From an uncultured Pseudomonadota bacterium (lineage in GTDB: Bacteria; Pseudomonadota; Gammaproteobacteria; Steroidobacterales; Steroidobacteraceae), in NCBI GenBank assembly GCA_903898785.1, contig CAIUGU010000103.1:1-47306 (forward strand): a stretch of 47,306 nt of DNA, given 5' to 3'. This document shows positions 16,895-24,470 of the stretch, piece after piece. A program made the position numbers and the translations under genes. Under the pieces are notes generated by a model. It was given only the letters and a program-made list of their open reading frames with translations. It was not told the origin of the DNA and did not search any database. Every line of letters begins with the position of its first letter. The first letter of the stretch is position 1.

Positions 16895-19800
16895 TGTCTT
16901 GACGCTCCTTCGGTCGGAATCAGCAGTTGTTCGAGCAGTCGCGCGACGTGGAGGGCTTCGCGCTGCGCGCCGTCCGCGATCTGATGCCGGCAGCTCGTGC
17001 CATCGGCAATGACGATCGCATCGGGCGCCCGCCGGATGGCCGGCAACAGGGCCGCCTCAGCCATCTGCAGCGAGACCGCATGATGCTCGGCCTCGTAGCC
17101 GAAACTGCCCGCCATGCCGCAGCAGGACGTTTCGATCAGCTCAGGCTTCGCGCCCGGAATCAGGCGTAGGACGTCGAGGATCGGGCTCACGGCGCCGAAG
17201 GCCTTCTGGTGGCAGTGGCCGTGGACGAGCAGCGGTCCCGGAGCCGGTTTGAGCGCAAGCGTAAAGCGCTGTGCCTTCATCTCGCGCGCGATGAACTCCT
17301 CGAACAGCAGGGCGTTGGCCGCCACCGTGGTCGCCGCGTCCCCGAGGCCGAGCACCAGCGCTTCGTCCCGCAGCGTCAGCAGGCACGACGGCTCGAGGCC
17401 CACGATCGGCACGCCCTGGCGGGCAAAGGGCGCCAGCGCGTTGATCAGTTCGCGGGCCGTCTCCCTGGCCTGCTCCACCATGCCGGCGCTCAGGTAAGTC
17501 CGGCCGCAGCACAGGTGGCCACCGGACTTCCGGGCCGCGTGCAACGTGTAGCCCGCCGCGGCGAGCACGCGCGCAGCGGCGAGGGCGTTCTCGGTCTCGA
17601 ACGTGCCGTTGAACGTATCGACAAACAGCACGGCCACCTTGTCACCGCGGGCGGCAGCGGCCAGGGTGTCTGCGGCCGTGGCAAACGGAAACGTTCCCTG
17701 CGTGCGCCAGAACGTGTCGCGGCGCCACGTGGGCAACTGCCGGCTCGACGCGAAGCCGAGCAGCTTCTCGGTCAGTGCAGCAGCACCGGGGACCGAATTG
17801 CGCAGGTTGGCGAGCCACGACCACCGGCTGGCGAAGTCGGCATACGCGGGCAGGTTGCCCACCAGCTTGTCCCTCAAGGTATGTCCGTGTCGCGCCTTGT
17901 AGTGGGCCGTGAACTCGATCTTCATCTTCGCCATGTCGACGCCGGTCGGGCATTCGCGCTTGCAGCCCTTGCAGCCGACGCAGAGGTCCATGGCGTCGCG
18001 CACCGCAGGACTCGTGAAGTTGTCCTTGCCGAGCTGCCCCGACAACGCCAGCCGCAGCGTGTTCGCACGGCCGCGCGTGACGTGTTGTTCGTCGCGCGTG
18101 ACGCGATAGCTCGGGCACATCGTGCCCGCATCGAACTTGCGGCAGTGGCCGTTGTTGTTGCACATCTCCACGGCCTTCGCGAGGCCGCCGCTCGGATCGC
18201 CGCCGGTGCCGGGCGGCGTCGTGGCCTCCGTGACCGGATCGTTCTGTACGTTCCAGCTGGACCAGTCGAGGAACGGCTTGAGCGGCGCCACCCGATAGGG
18301 CAGCGGTGCAGACGGCGGCGCGAAGCGGAACAGCGACGGATCGTCCATCTTCGGCGGATCGATGATCTTGCCCGGGTTGAACAGCCCCGCCGGATCGAGG
18401 TGCTGCTTGATCTCGCGGAAGGCTTCCGTGATCGCCGGCCCGAACTGCCATGCGATCCATTCGCCGCGGCATAAACCGTCGCCGTGTTCGCCGCTGTACG
18501 CCCCGCGGAATTTGCGGACGAGCGCGGAGGCCTCCTCGGCAATCGCGCGCATCTTCGCTGCGCCGCCGTCCGGACCGTCCTGCCGCATGTCGAGGATGGG
18601 CCGCACGTGCAGCGTGCCGACCGACGCATGCGCGTAGAACGTCCCGTGCGTGCCGTGTCGTGCGAAGACTTCGTTGAGTGCATCGGTGTAGTCGGCCAGA
18701 TGCTCGAGCGGCACGGCGCAGTCCTCGATGAAGCTGACCGGCTTGCCGTCGCCCTTGACGCTCATCATCACGTTGAGGCCCGCCTTGCGCACTTCCCACA
18801 GGTTCTTCTGTGCGGACGCATCCAGCATCTCGACGACGGAGCCGGGCAGGCCGAGGTCGCCCATCAGCGCGACGAGCTGTTTGACCTTGGCAGCAAGCTC
18901 GGCCGCATCGTCGCCAGCAAACTCCACCAGCAGGATCGCGGCGGGTGCTCCCAGCAGCGCGGTCCGCATCGTCGGCCGGAACGCGGGATTCGCGAGCGCC
19001 AGCTCGATCATGATGCGATCGACCAGTTCCACCGCGGTGGGCCCGAGCTTGACGATGTGCTGCGCGGCAGCCATCGACGCATGGAACGTGGGGAAATTGA
19101 CAATGCCGAGCGCGCGCTTGCCGGGCAGCGGCGCGAGCTGCAGCGTCAGGCTGCGCGTTAGCCCCAGCGTGCCTTCCGAGCCGATCAGCAGATGGGCCAG
19201 GTTGACGCTACCGTCGTTCGTGTAGGGCCGTTCGTTCTGGTTGTGGAAGATGTCGAGGTTGTAGCCCGCCACGCGGCGCAGCACCTTTGGCCAGTGGGCT
19301 TCGATGTCGCTGCGATGCCGCTCGGCCAACGACCGCACGAAGTTAGCGATCGCGAGCGACCGGCCAGACAGTTGATCAACCCGGCCGAAGTCGAGCAGCG
19401 AGCCATCCGCCAGCCAGGCACTCGCCCCGAGCACGTTGTGGACCATGTTGCCGTAGGCGATCGACCGCGAGCCGCAGGAGTTGTTGCCGGCCATGCCGCC
19501 CAGCGTGGCCTGGGCGCTCGTCGAGACGTCCACCGGAAACCACAGGTTGTGCTTGCGCAAGCCGGCATTCAGGTGGTCGAGCACGATGCCCGGCTGCACC
19601 TTGGCCGTCATGTTGGCGGGGTCCACTTCCAGGATGCCGTTGAGGTACTTCGAGCCGTCGATGACGAGCGCGGCGCCGGTGGTCTGGCCGCACTGGCTGG
19701 TGCCGGCGCCCCGCGGCAACACAGGCACGTGCAGGTCGCGGGCGATATCCAGTGCGGTGGTGACGTCGTCTTCGGAACGGGGCACCAGCACGCCGACCGG

Positions 19801-19956
19801 CATGATCTGGTAAATGGAGGCGTCCGTGGCGTAACGGCCGCGGGAGGCGGGGTCGAACAGCACCTCGCCGCGGGTTTCCCTGCGCAGCCGACCTTCCAGC
19901 GCCATGCTCACGTCATTGACGCGTGGCAGCACGCCTGCCGTTGTCAGCTCCGTCAT
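16891..19956 (-). CDS. FAD/4Fe-4S D-2-hydroxyacid dehydrogenase (GlcD-GlcF fusion, YdiJ-like)
   Basis: 1021 residues, close to the usual length of YdiJ-type enzymes. Residues 1-270 are a PCMH FAD-binding domain (PRGAGTSQCGQTTG; GGMAGNNSCGSRS), and about 270-540 is the FAD-oxidase C domain with HASVGTLHVRP and GEHGDGLCRGEW. A ferredoxin-like region follows with two clusters (first GHCRKFDAGTMCPSY near 600; second CVGCKGCKRECPTG near 657). The C-terminal CCG domains have LCCGRTY (about 815), GHCHQKAF (about 914) and SCCGMAGSFG (about 947). It should oxidise a D-2-hydroxyacid such as 2-hydroxyglutarate or glycolate to the 2-oxo acid and pass electrons to the respiratory chain. The ATG at 19956 follows GGGGGAG; an upstream in-frame ATG at 20064 would overlap the palindrome. 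It leads the operon. Confidence 0.9.
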   Translation of the reverse strand: MTELTTAGVLPRVNDVSMALEGRLRRETRGEVLFDPASRGRYATDASIYQIMPVGVLVPRSEDDVTTALDIARDLHVPVLPRGAGTSQCGQTTGAALVIDGSKYLNGILEVDPANMTAKVQPGIVLDHLNAGLRKHNLWFPVDVSTSAQATLGGMAGNNSCGSRSIAYGNMVHNVLGASAWLADGSLLDFGRVDQLSGRSLAIANFVRSLAERHRSDIEAHWPKVLRRVAGYNLDIFHNQNERPYTNDGSVNLAHLLIGSEGTLGLTRSLTLQLAPLPGKRALGIVNFPTFHASMAAAQHIVKLGPTAVELVDRIMIELALANPAFRPTMRTALLGAPAAILLVEFAGDDAAELAAKVKQLVALMGDLGLPGSVVEMLDASAQKNLWEVRKAGLNVMMSVKGDGKPVSFIEDCAVPLEHLADYTDALNEVFARHGTHGTFYAHASVGTLHVRPILDMRQDGPDGGAAKMRAIAEEASALVRKFRGAYSGEHGDGLCRGEWIAWQFGPAITEAFREIKQHLDPAGLFNPGKIIDPPKMDDPSLFRFAPPSAPLPYRVAPLKPFLDWSSWNVQNDPVTEATTPPGTGGDPSGGLAKAVEMCNNNGHCRKFDAGTMCPSYRVTRDEQHVTRGRANTLRLALSGQLGKDNFTSPAVRDAMDLCVGCKGCKRECPTGVDMAKMKIEFTAHYKARHGHTLRDKLVGNLPAYADFASRWSWLANLRNSVPGAAALTEKLLGFASSRQLPTWRRDTFWRTQGTFPFATAADTLAAAARGDKVAVLFVDTFNGTFETENALAAARVLAAAGYTLHAARKSGGHLCCGRTYLSAGMVEQARETARELINALAPFARQGVPIVGLEPSCLLTLRDEALVLGLGDAATTVAANALLFEEFIAREMKAQRFTLALKPAPGPLLVHGHCHQKAFGAVSPILDVLRLIPGAKPELIETSCCGMAGSFGYEAEHHAVSLQMAEAALLPAIRRAPDAIVIADGTSCRHQIADGAQREALHVARLLEQLLIPTEGASRQ

Positions 19957-20049
19957 TCGTTTTATCTCCCCCTGCCGAATCTTGGGTTGCCGGGCACCGG
20001 CAGTCAATCGCGATCGCCGCGTCGAAGCACGGTTGTCCGGGGGTACCTT

Positions 20050-20070
20050 GATTGCAATTTGCATGCAATC
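20050..20070. promoter_or_regulatory. 21-bp inverted repeat in the divergent promoter region
   Basis: GATTGCA (20050-20056) and TGCAATC (20064-20070) are exact inverted copies around a 7-base spacer. Nested inside is the perfect palindrome TTGCATGCAA (20059-20068). The site lies between the oxidase operon and the aminotransferase gene, 47-67 bases before the latter. Its look resembles operators of GntR/FCD-type regulators that control hydroxyacid genes, but no such regulator is in the window. Confidence 0.5.
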
Positions 20071-20116
20071 GATGAAAGACTCGCGGCACTAAAATATTCG
20101 CTGCCCTGGAGTTGCG

Positions 20117-21358
20117 ATGCTCAAGCTCGATTTCCATCCGACCGGCAAGCATTTCCTGCAGATCCCGGGCCCGAGTCCGGTTCCCGACCGCATTCTCCGG
20201 GCGATGAGCCTGCCGACCATCGACCACCGGGGGCCCGAGTTCGGCGTCCTTGGAACCAAGGTCCTGACGGGCATGCAGGCGATCTTCAAGACCCGCCATC
20301 CCGTGATCATCTATCCCGCCTCGGGCACCGGCGCCTGGGAAGCGGCCATGTGCAATACGCTGAGTCCCGGCGATGCCGTGCTGATGTACGAAACCGGCCA
20401 CTTTGCAGCGCTGTGGGTGAAGCTGGCGAAGCGGTTGGGCCTCGTTCCCGAGGTGGTCGGCTGGAGCGGGGCCGATGAGTTCATGCCGCATGCCCCGGGC
20501 TGGGGTCGCGGCGTGCAGGCCGACCTGATCGAGCAACGCCTGCGCAAGGATACGGAGCACCGCCTGAAGGCCGTGTGCGTCGTCCACAACGAGACGTCCA
20601 CCGGCGTGACTTCCGACATCGCGGCGGTCCGCAAGGCGATCGACGCCGCGCGGCATCCGGCGCTGCTGATGGTGGACACGATCTCCGGCATTGCGAGCGT
20701 CGACTACCGCCATGACGAGTGGGGCATCGACGTCGGCATCGGCAGTTCGCAGAAGGGGCTGATGCTGCCGCCCGGCATCAGCTTCAACGCCATCTCGCCA
20801 CGGGCGATCGAGGCAATGAAGACGGCGCGCCTGCCGCGCTCGTTCTGGTCGTGGGATGAAATGCTCGAGTTCAACAAGGACGGCTACTTCCCGTACACGC
20901 CGAGTACCAACGTACTCTATGGGCTCGCGGAAGCCATCGACATGCTGCAGGCGGAGGGACTCGACAAGGTGTTCGCGCGGCACGAACGCTGGGGCGCCGG
21001 TGTGCGCGCGGCAGTGGCCGCGTGGGGGTTGCCCATGCAGTGCGTCGAGCCGGCGCGTGCTTCGCCGGTCCTCACCGGTGTCGTCACCCCGGTGGGCGTC
21101 GACGCCGACGCCGTGCGGCGCCTGATCTACGAGCGCTTCGACCTGTCGCTCGGCACCGGCCTCGGCAAGCTCAAGGGCCGCATGTTCCGCATCGGTCACC
21201 TGGGCGACAGCAACGACCTCGCCTTGCTGGCGACGGTGGCCGGGTGCGAGATGGGCTTCAAGCTGTCCGGCGTGAAGCTGGCAGCGAGCGGCATACTGGC
21301 AGCGATGGAGTACTTCGCCGCGCACCCTGCGCCGTCGGTACTGCAGAAGGCGGCCTGA
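20117..21358 (+). CDS. Class V aminotransferase (serine/alanine/aspartate-glyoxylate type)
   Basis: 413 residues. It starts with FLQIPGPSPVPDRILRAMS, the family N-terminus of glyoxylate aminotransferases. The substrate and cofactor motifs are IIYPASGTGAWEAAM, NETSTGV, the PLP-binding Asp at MVDTISG (D187) and the Schiff-base lysine at GSSQKGLMLPPG (Lys213). RMFRIGHLGDSN near the end is typical. It would transfer an amino group to glyoxylate or another 2-oxo acid in the cytoplasm. Exact donor specificity (serine, alanine, aspartate) cannot be read from sequence alone. It is divergent from the hydroxyacid oxidase operon and followed by an MFS transporter. Confidence 0.88.
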   Translation: MLKLDFHPTGKHFLQIPGPSPVPDRILRAMSLPTIDHRGPEFGVLGTKVLTGMQAIFKTRHPVIIYPASGTGAWEAAMCNTLSPGDAVLMYETGHFAALWVKLAKRLGLVPEVVGWSGADEFMPHAPGWGRGVQADLIEQRLRKDTEHRLKAVCVVHNETSTGVTSDIAAVRKAIDAARHPALLMVDTISGIASVDYRHDEWGIDVGIGSSQKGLMLPPGISFNAISPRAIEAMKTARLPRSFWSWDEMLEFNKDGYFPYTPSTNVLYGLAEAIDMLQAEGLDKVFARHERWGAGVRAAVAAWGLPMQCVEPARASPVLTGVVTPVGVDADAVRRLIYERFDLSLGTGLGKLKGRMFRIGHLGDSNDLALLATVAGCEMGFKLSGVKLAASGILAAMEYFAAHPAPSVLQKAA

Positions 21359-21441
21359 CCGCCTTGATGACTCGATAAAAAGCCGGTCTGGCGCCGCGAA
21401 CCGGCGCCGGGCCCGACAACAGCGACGGCCGGGGGAAGTCC

Positions 21442-22689
21442 ATGAAACGTTTGCGGGTCACGCACATCGTCCTGATCCTGCTTTGCCTGATGTATTTCAT
21501 CACGTACCTCGACCGCGTGAACGTCAGCACCGCGGCGGAAGGATTCGGCAAGGAATTCAACCTGACGAAGACGCAGATCGGCCTCGTGTTCTCCGCGTTC
21601 GCCTATCCGTACCTCGTGTTCCAGATCATCGGCGGCTGGGTCAGTGATCGCTTCGGCGCGCGGCGCACGCTGATCGCCTGCGGACTGATCTGGGCCGGCG
21701 CCACGGCGTTGACGGGCTTCGCAACCGGGTTGGTGTCGTTGCTCGTCGCACGAGTCCTGCTGGGCTTTGGCGAGGGCGCAACGTTCCCGGCGGCGACGTC
21801 GGCGATGTCGCGCTGGGTCGCCAAGGAGAAGCGGGGCTTTGCCCAGGGCATCACGCATGCGGCGGCCCGCATCGGCAATGCAGCCGCGCCGGCTTTCATC
21901 GTCTACATCATGGCGACGCACGGCTGGCGCGAGTCCTTCTATGTCTGCGCGGGCCTGAGCTTTGCCTGGGTGGCCCTGTGGGCCGTGACCTTCACCGAGA
22001 AGCCCACCGACCATCCGCGCATCACGCCCGAGGAACTGGCGGTGTTGCCGGTGCAGCAGAAGACCAAGCCAAAGGTGCCGTGGGGTCCGCTCGCCCGGCG
22101 CATGGCGCCGGTGACGGTGGTCTATTTCTGCTACGGCTGGACGCTCTGGCTGTTCCTGAGCTGGATTCCACAGTACTTCCTGCACAGCTATGACCTGAAC
22201 CTGAAGAACTCCGCGATCTTTGCGTCGTCGGTGTTCTTCGCGGGCGTCGTGGGCGACACGCTGGGCGGCATCGTCACGGACAAACTGCTGCACAAGACCG
22301 GCAACCTGAAGAAAGCGCGCAGCTGGATGGTGGCCGTGTGCATGCTGCTCACGCTGCTCACGCTGATCCCGCTCATGTTCACGCACAGCCTGATGATCTC
22401 GCTGCTGTGCCTGTCCGCGGGATTCTTCTTCGCCGAGATGAGCATTGGCCCGATGTGGGCCATACCGATGGATATCGCACCCGAGTTCTCGGGGACCGCG
22501 AGCGGCATGATGAACACCGGGTCGGCACTGGCGGCAATCATCAGCCCCGTGGTCGGCGGTTTCCTGATCGATCGCTATGGCAACTGGGAGCTGCCGTTCC
22601 TCGGCAGCATCATCCTGATGGCCATCGGCGTCGGCCTCACGTTCCGCATGCAGCCCGACCGCCGCTTCGAGGCCGTGAAGGAGTCCTAG
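21442..22689 (+). CDS. MFS transporter, anion:cation symporter (hexuronate/galactonate-like) family
   Basis: 415 residues with about twelve membrane segments. The first has MYFITYLDRVNVSTA, followed by QIGLVFSAFAYPYLVFQIIGGWVSDRFGARR (the MFS loop 2-3 signature G-x-x-x-D-R-x-G-x-R-R) and RVLLGFGEGATFPAATSAMSRW, both typical of the ACS group that takes up organic acids such as glucarate, galactonate or hydroxy-acids. GGGGGAAG lies just before the ATG at 21442. It is probably co-transcribed with the aminotransferase 83 bases upstream and may bring in the substrate of the locus. Confidence 0.87.
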   Translation: MKRLRVTHIVLILLCLMYFITYLDRVNVSTAAEGFGKEFNLTKTQIGLVFSAFAYPYLVFQIIGGWVSDRFGARRTLIACGLIWAGATALTGFATGLVSLLVARVLLGFGEGATFPAATSAMSRWVAKEKRGFAQGITHAAARIGNAAAPAFIVYIMATHGWRESFYVCAGLSFAWVALWAVTFTEKPTDHPRITPEELAVLPVQQKTKPKVPWGPLARRMAPVTVVYFCYGWTLWLFLSWIPQYFLHSYDLNLKNSAIFASSVFFAGVVGDTLGGIVTDKLLHKTGNLKKARSWMVAVCMLLTLLTLIPLMFTHSLMISLLCLSAGFFFAEMSIGPMWAIPMDIAPEFSGTASGMMNTGSALAAIISPVVGGFLIDRYGNWELPFLGSIILMAIGVGLTFRMQPDRRFEAVKES

Positions 22690-22735
22690 GGCCTGATCTC
22701 TCGGGGTTCCCGTATGGCCGGGCCCCGTTCAGGCC
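22690..22735 (+). terminator. Two-part hairpin after the MFS gene
   Basis: GGCCTGA (22690-22696) pairs with TCAGGCC (22729-22735), and CGGGG (22702-22706) with CCCCG (22723-22727) inside it. It begins at the base after the stop codon. No T-run follows. It partly merges with the gene remnant that begins at 22734. Confidence 0.4.
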
Positions 22736-22813
22736 GCAGAACTGCTATCCGCTGACGGAAAGGCCCACGGACGGCTAAAGAATTCAAGCAGTCCTTGGGC
22801 GGCACGGCGAAGC
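22734..22813 (+). pseudogene. Frameshifted remnant of the 3' end of the 35029-36003 gene
   Basis: About 80 bases align with the last 78 bases before the stop of the gene at 35029-36003 (parent region 35923-36000), roughly four bases in five identical by eye. Translated, it reads PQNCYPLTERPTDG, against PQNYYPPTERPTDYKEFK in the intact gene. One extra base after the Asp codon shifts the frame; thereafter GAATTCAAG and GGGCGGCAC continue to match at the DNA level. It is the tail of a decayed paralogue. Confidence 0.75.
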
Positions 22814-22914
22814 AAGCGCGCCGACTCCGCGCGGCGATATGCAACGTGCCATCGGGGTTTCGACAGTAACGGCGGCTTGATCGCAAGTGAGCCGCCCTCG
22901 CTGATCCTCGCCGC

Positions 22915-24018
22915 TTACTTTCCGCGCCACTCGCCGGGCTGATAGCCCTTCACCTGCGTGTCGATGGCGTACACCGCGGTCTCCGCATTCAGCGTGATCG
23001 CGAACAGCGTGCTGCGGTTCGGGCCACCGAAATGCAGGCCATGTGTTCCGGGCGGCGTGGGGATGTGGCCGAGGAAGCCACCGGTCTTCGGATCGATGAT
23101 CCAGGCGCCGCCGTTGCCGGGCGTGTACAACCGCCCCTGCAGATCGACAGCGGTGCCATCGTTGCCTGCCCACGCAAACTGGCGTTCGTTGGTCAGCGAG
23201 CCATCCGGCTGGATGTCGAATGCCACGAGGCCGCCCGTAGGTTGCGGGGCGCCGGGTGGCAGCTTGAGGTCCGCGGGCGGCATCGCATCCGGCAGCCGGC
23301 CCGTGACGTACAACGTTTTGTCATCGAGGCTGACCGCAATGCCGTTGCCGCCCACCTTGCCGTAGCGACCGCTCACGACACCCTTCGAGTTCGCGTAGTA
23401 CACGCCGCCCATCGTCATGTACATGCCGCCTTTGCGGTCCGCAACCAGGTCATTGAGCACCGCGGCGCCCAGGCACTCGAGCGGCTCGCCGTTCATCGTG
23501 TTGGTGAAGAGGCGACGCGGTGAGACTTCCCAGATACTGCGATTCAACGCGCGCTCACCGACATACAGTTTGCCTGCCGGCGTGATTGCGAGTGCGCCGC
23601 CGGTATAGGTGTCGCTCGCAATCACCGTCGAGCTGCCGTCGAGGCCGATCTCGACGATCTGGCTCAAGTCGTTCTGCGCTAGCAGGATGCCTTTGTCTGT
23701 CGCGATCGGGCTGTCGGTGTTGTTGCCTGTGCCTTCCCAGACTTTTCTCCATCGCTGGCCTGCGGCCACGATGCCCGGTATGCCAGCGATCGGGGCGTTG
23801 TCGAACTGGGGGGCTGGCGGGCGCTGGCCTGGAGGCGGCCCCCCCGGAGCGGGCGTCGGGGCCGGCGCCTTGCAGTTCTTCATGACAAACGCATCGCGAT
23901 TGGGATCGCGGCCTGCCTGCACACCCGGCGTGCGGACGGGATCGACCGGTTGCTGCTGCGCGAAGGCTGCAGGGGCCAAGCTCAGGAGGCCTGCCAGGAC
24001 GAGTGTTCTTGCTTGCAT
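22915..24018 (-). CDS. Secreted SMP-30/gluconolactonase-like beta-propeller
   Basis: 367 residues; signal peptide ending at AFA-QQQ, then a Pro-rich linker at about 52-70. The propeller region has GPIAT-like and blade motifs: WEGTGNNTDSPIATDKGILLAQND, ALAITPAGKLYVGERAL, LNDLVADRKGGMYMTMGGVYY (the SMP-30 N-D-L/V-V-x-D pattern), GNGIAVSLDDKTLYVT and GNDGTAVDLQGRLYTPGNGG. Family members bind a divalent metal and hydrolyse sugar or other lactones. The ATG at 24018 follows GGGGGAAG. Directly upstream on the same strand lies a broken dienelactone hydrolase, so it may once have been its neighbour in an operon. Confidence 0.85.
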   Translation of the reverse strand: MQARTLVLAGLLSLAPAAFAQQQPVDPVRTPGVQAGRDPNRDAFVMKNCKAPAPTPAPGGPPPGQRPPAPQFDNAPIAGIPGIVAAGQRWRKVWEGTGNNTDSPIATDKGILLAQNDLSQIVEIGLDGSSTVIASDTYTGGALAITPAGKLYVGERALNRSIWEVSPRRLFTNTMNGEPLECLGAAVLNDLVADRKGGMYMTMGGVYYANSKGVVSGRYGKVGGNGIAVSLDDKTLYVTGRLPDAMPPADLKLPPGAPQPTGGLVAFDIQPDGSLTNERQFAWAGNDGTAVDLQGRLYTPGNGGAWIIDPKTGGFLGHIPTPPGTHGLHFGGPNRSTLFAITLNAETAVYAIDTQVKGYQPGEWRGK

Positions 24019-24102
24019 GTTCTTCCCCCGGGAATGAACGTTCGAGAATACGCGCAGGGCTTGGGGTTTCGAAAGGGGATGCGGATGCGATACGCGTCCG
24101 GC

Positions 24103-24309
24103 TGTCCACGCGAGTTTCGCAGCCGCTTCGTTGTACCGCGGCGTCGAGTTGTTGTGGAAGCCGTGCTGTTTGCCTTCGTGGAAGAACGCCTCGTACGGTG
24201 TCTTGCTGGCCTTGAGTGCGGGTTCGACCGCAAGCTACGCGCCGCAGATCCGGCCGTTGTTGCCCGTGAAATCGAGCACGAGTGGCGTCTTCAGCTTGGC
24301 TTGGTCGAG
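24103..24309 (-). pseudogene. Remnant of a dienelactone hydrolase C-terminal half
   Basis: Read on the minus strand from 24309, 69 codons give LDQAKLKTPLVL, then FTGNNGRICGA, a TAG stop, LAVEPALKASKTPYEAFF, HEGKQHGFHNNST and PRYNEAAAKLAWT. This is the C-terminal part of the dienelactone hydrolase family, including the catalytic His context H-x-F-H-N and the terminal R-Y-x-x-A-A-x-x-L-A-W. The family Asp that should lie in the G-N-D-x-R-I position reads Asn, a stop follows, and the usual continuation after LAWT is lost. No intact N-terminal half is present. The rest of the spacer 24019-24470 holds TTGACA (24341), TATATT (24379) and no other gene. Confidence 0.75.
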
Positions 24310-24470
24310 CGGCGACTACAGGGCAACGCCGGCGTCATCCTTGACAAATCTTTTTGCGAAGAATGCCGAAGTTGACGCTATATTTGCCTGGTATCAGGGG
24401 CAGAACCGATCGCATCGGCTCTGCTGCACTGCAAACACAAGAATTCAGATCAGCCGTGGGGGATTTCTCA

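Noticed and set aside
17209-18474. Long open frame on the plus strand opposite the YdiJ-like gene (and similar ones at 4370-5632, 31926-33518 and 43429-45066)
   Set aside because: Antisense frames stay open by chance in GC-rich coding DNA; their translations are rich in Arg, Ala and His, without domain motifs, and the opposite strand has a clear gene.
20117-21358. Aminotransferase as part of a beta-hydroxyaspartate cycle
   Set aside because: No aldolase, dehydratase or imine reductase genes of that cycle are nearby; the family alone does not show donor preference.
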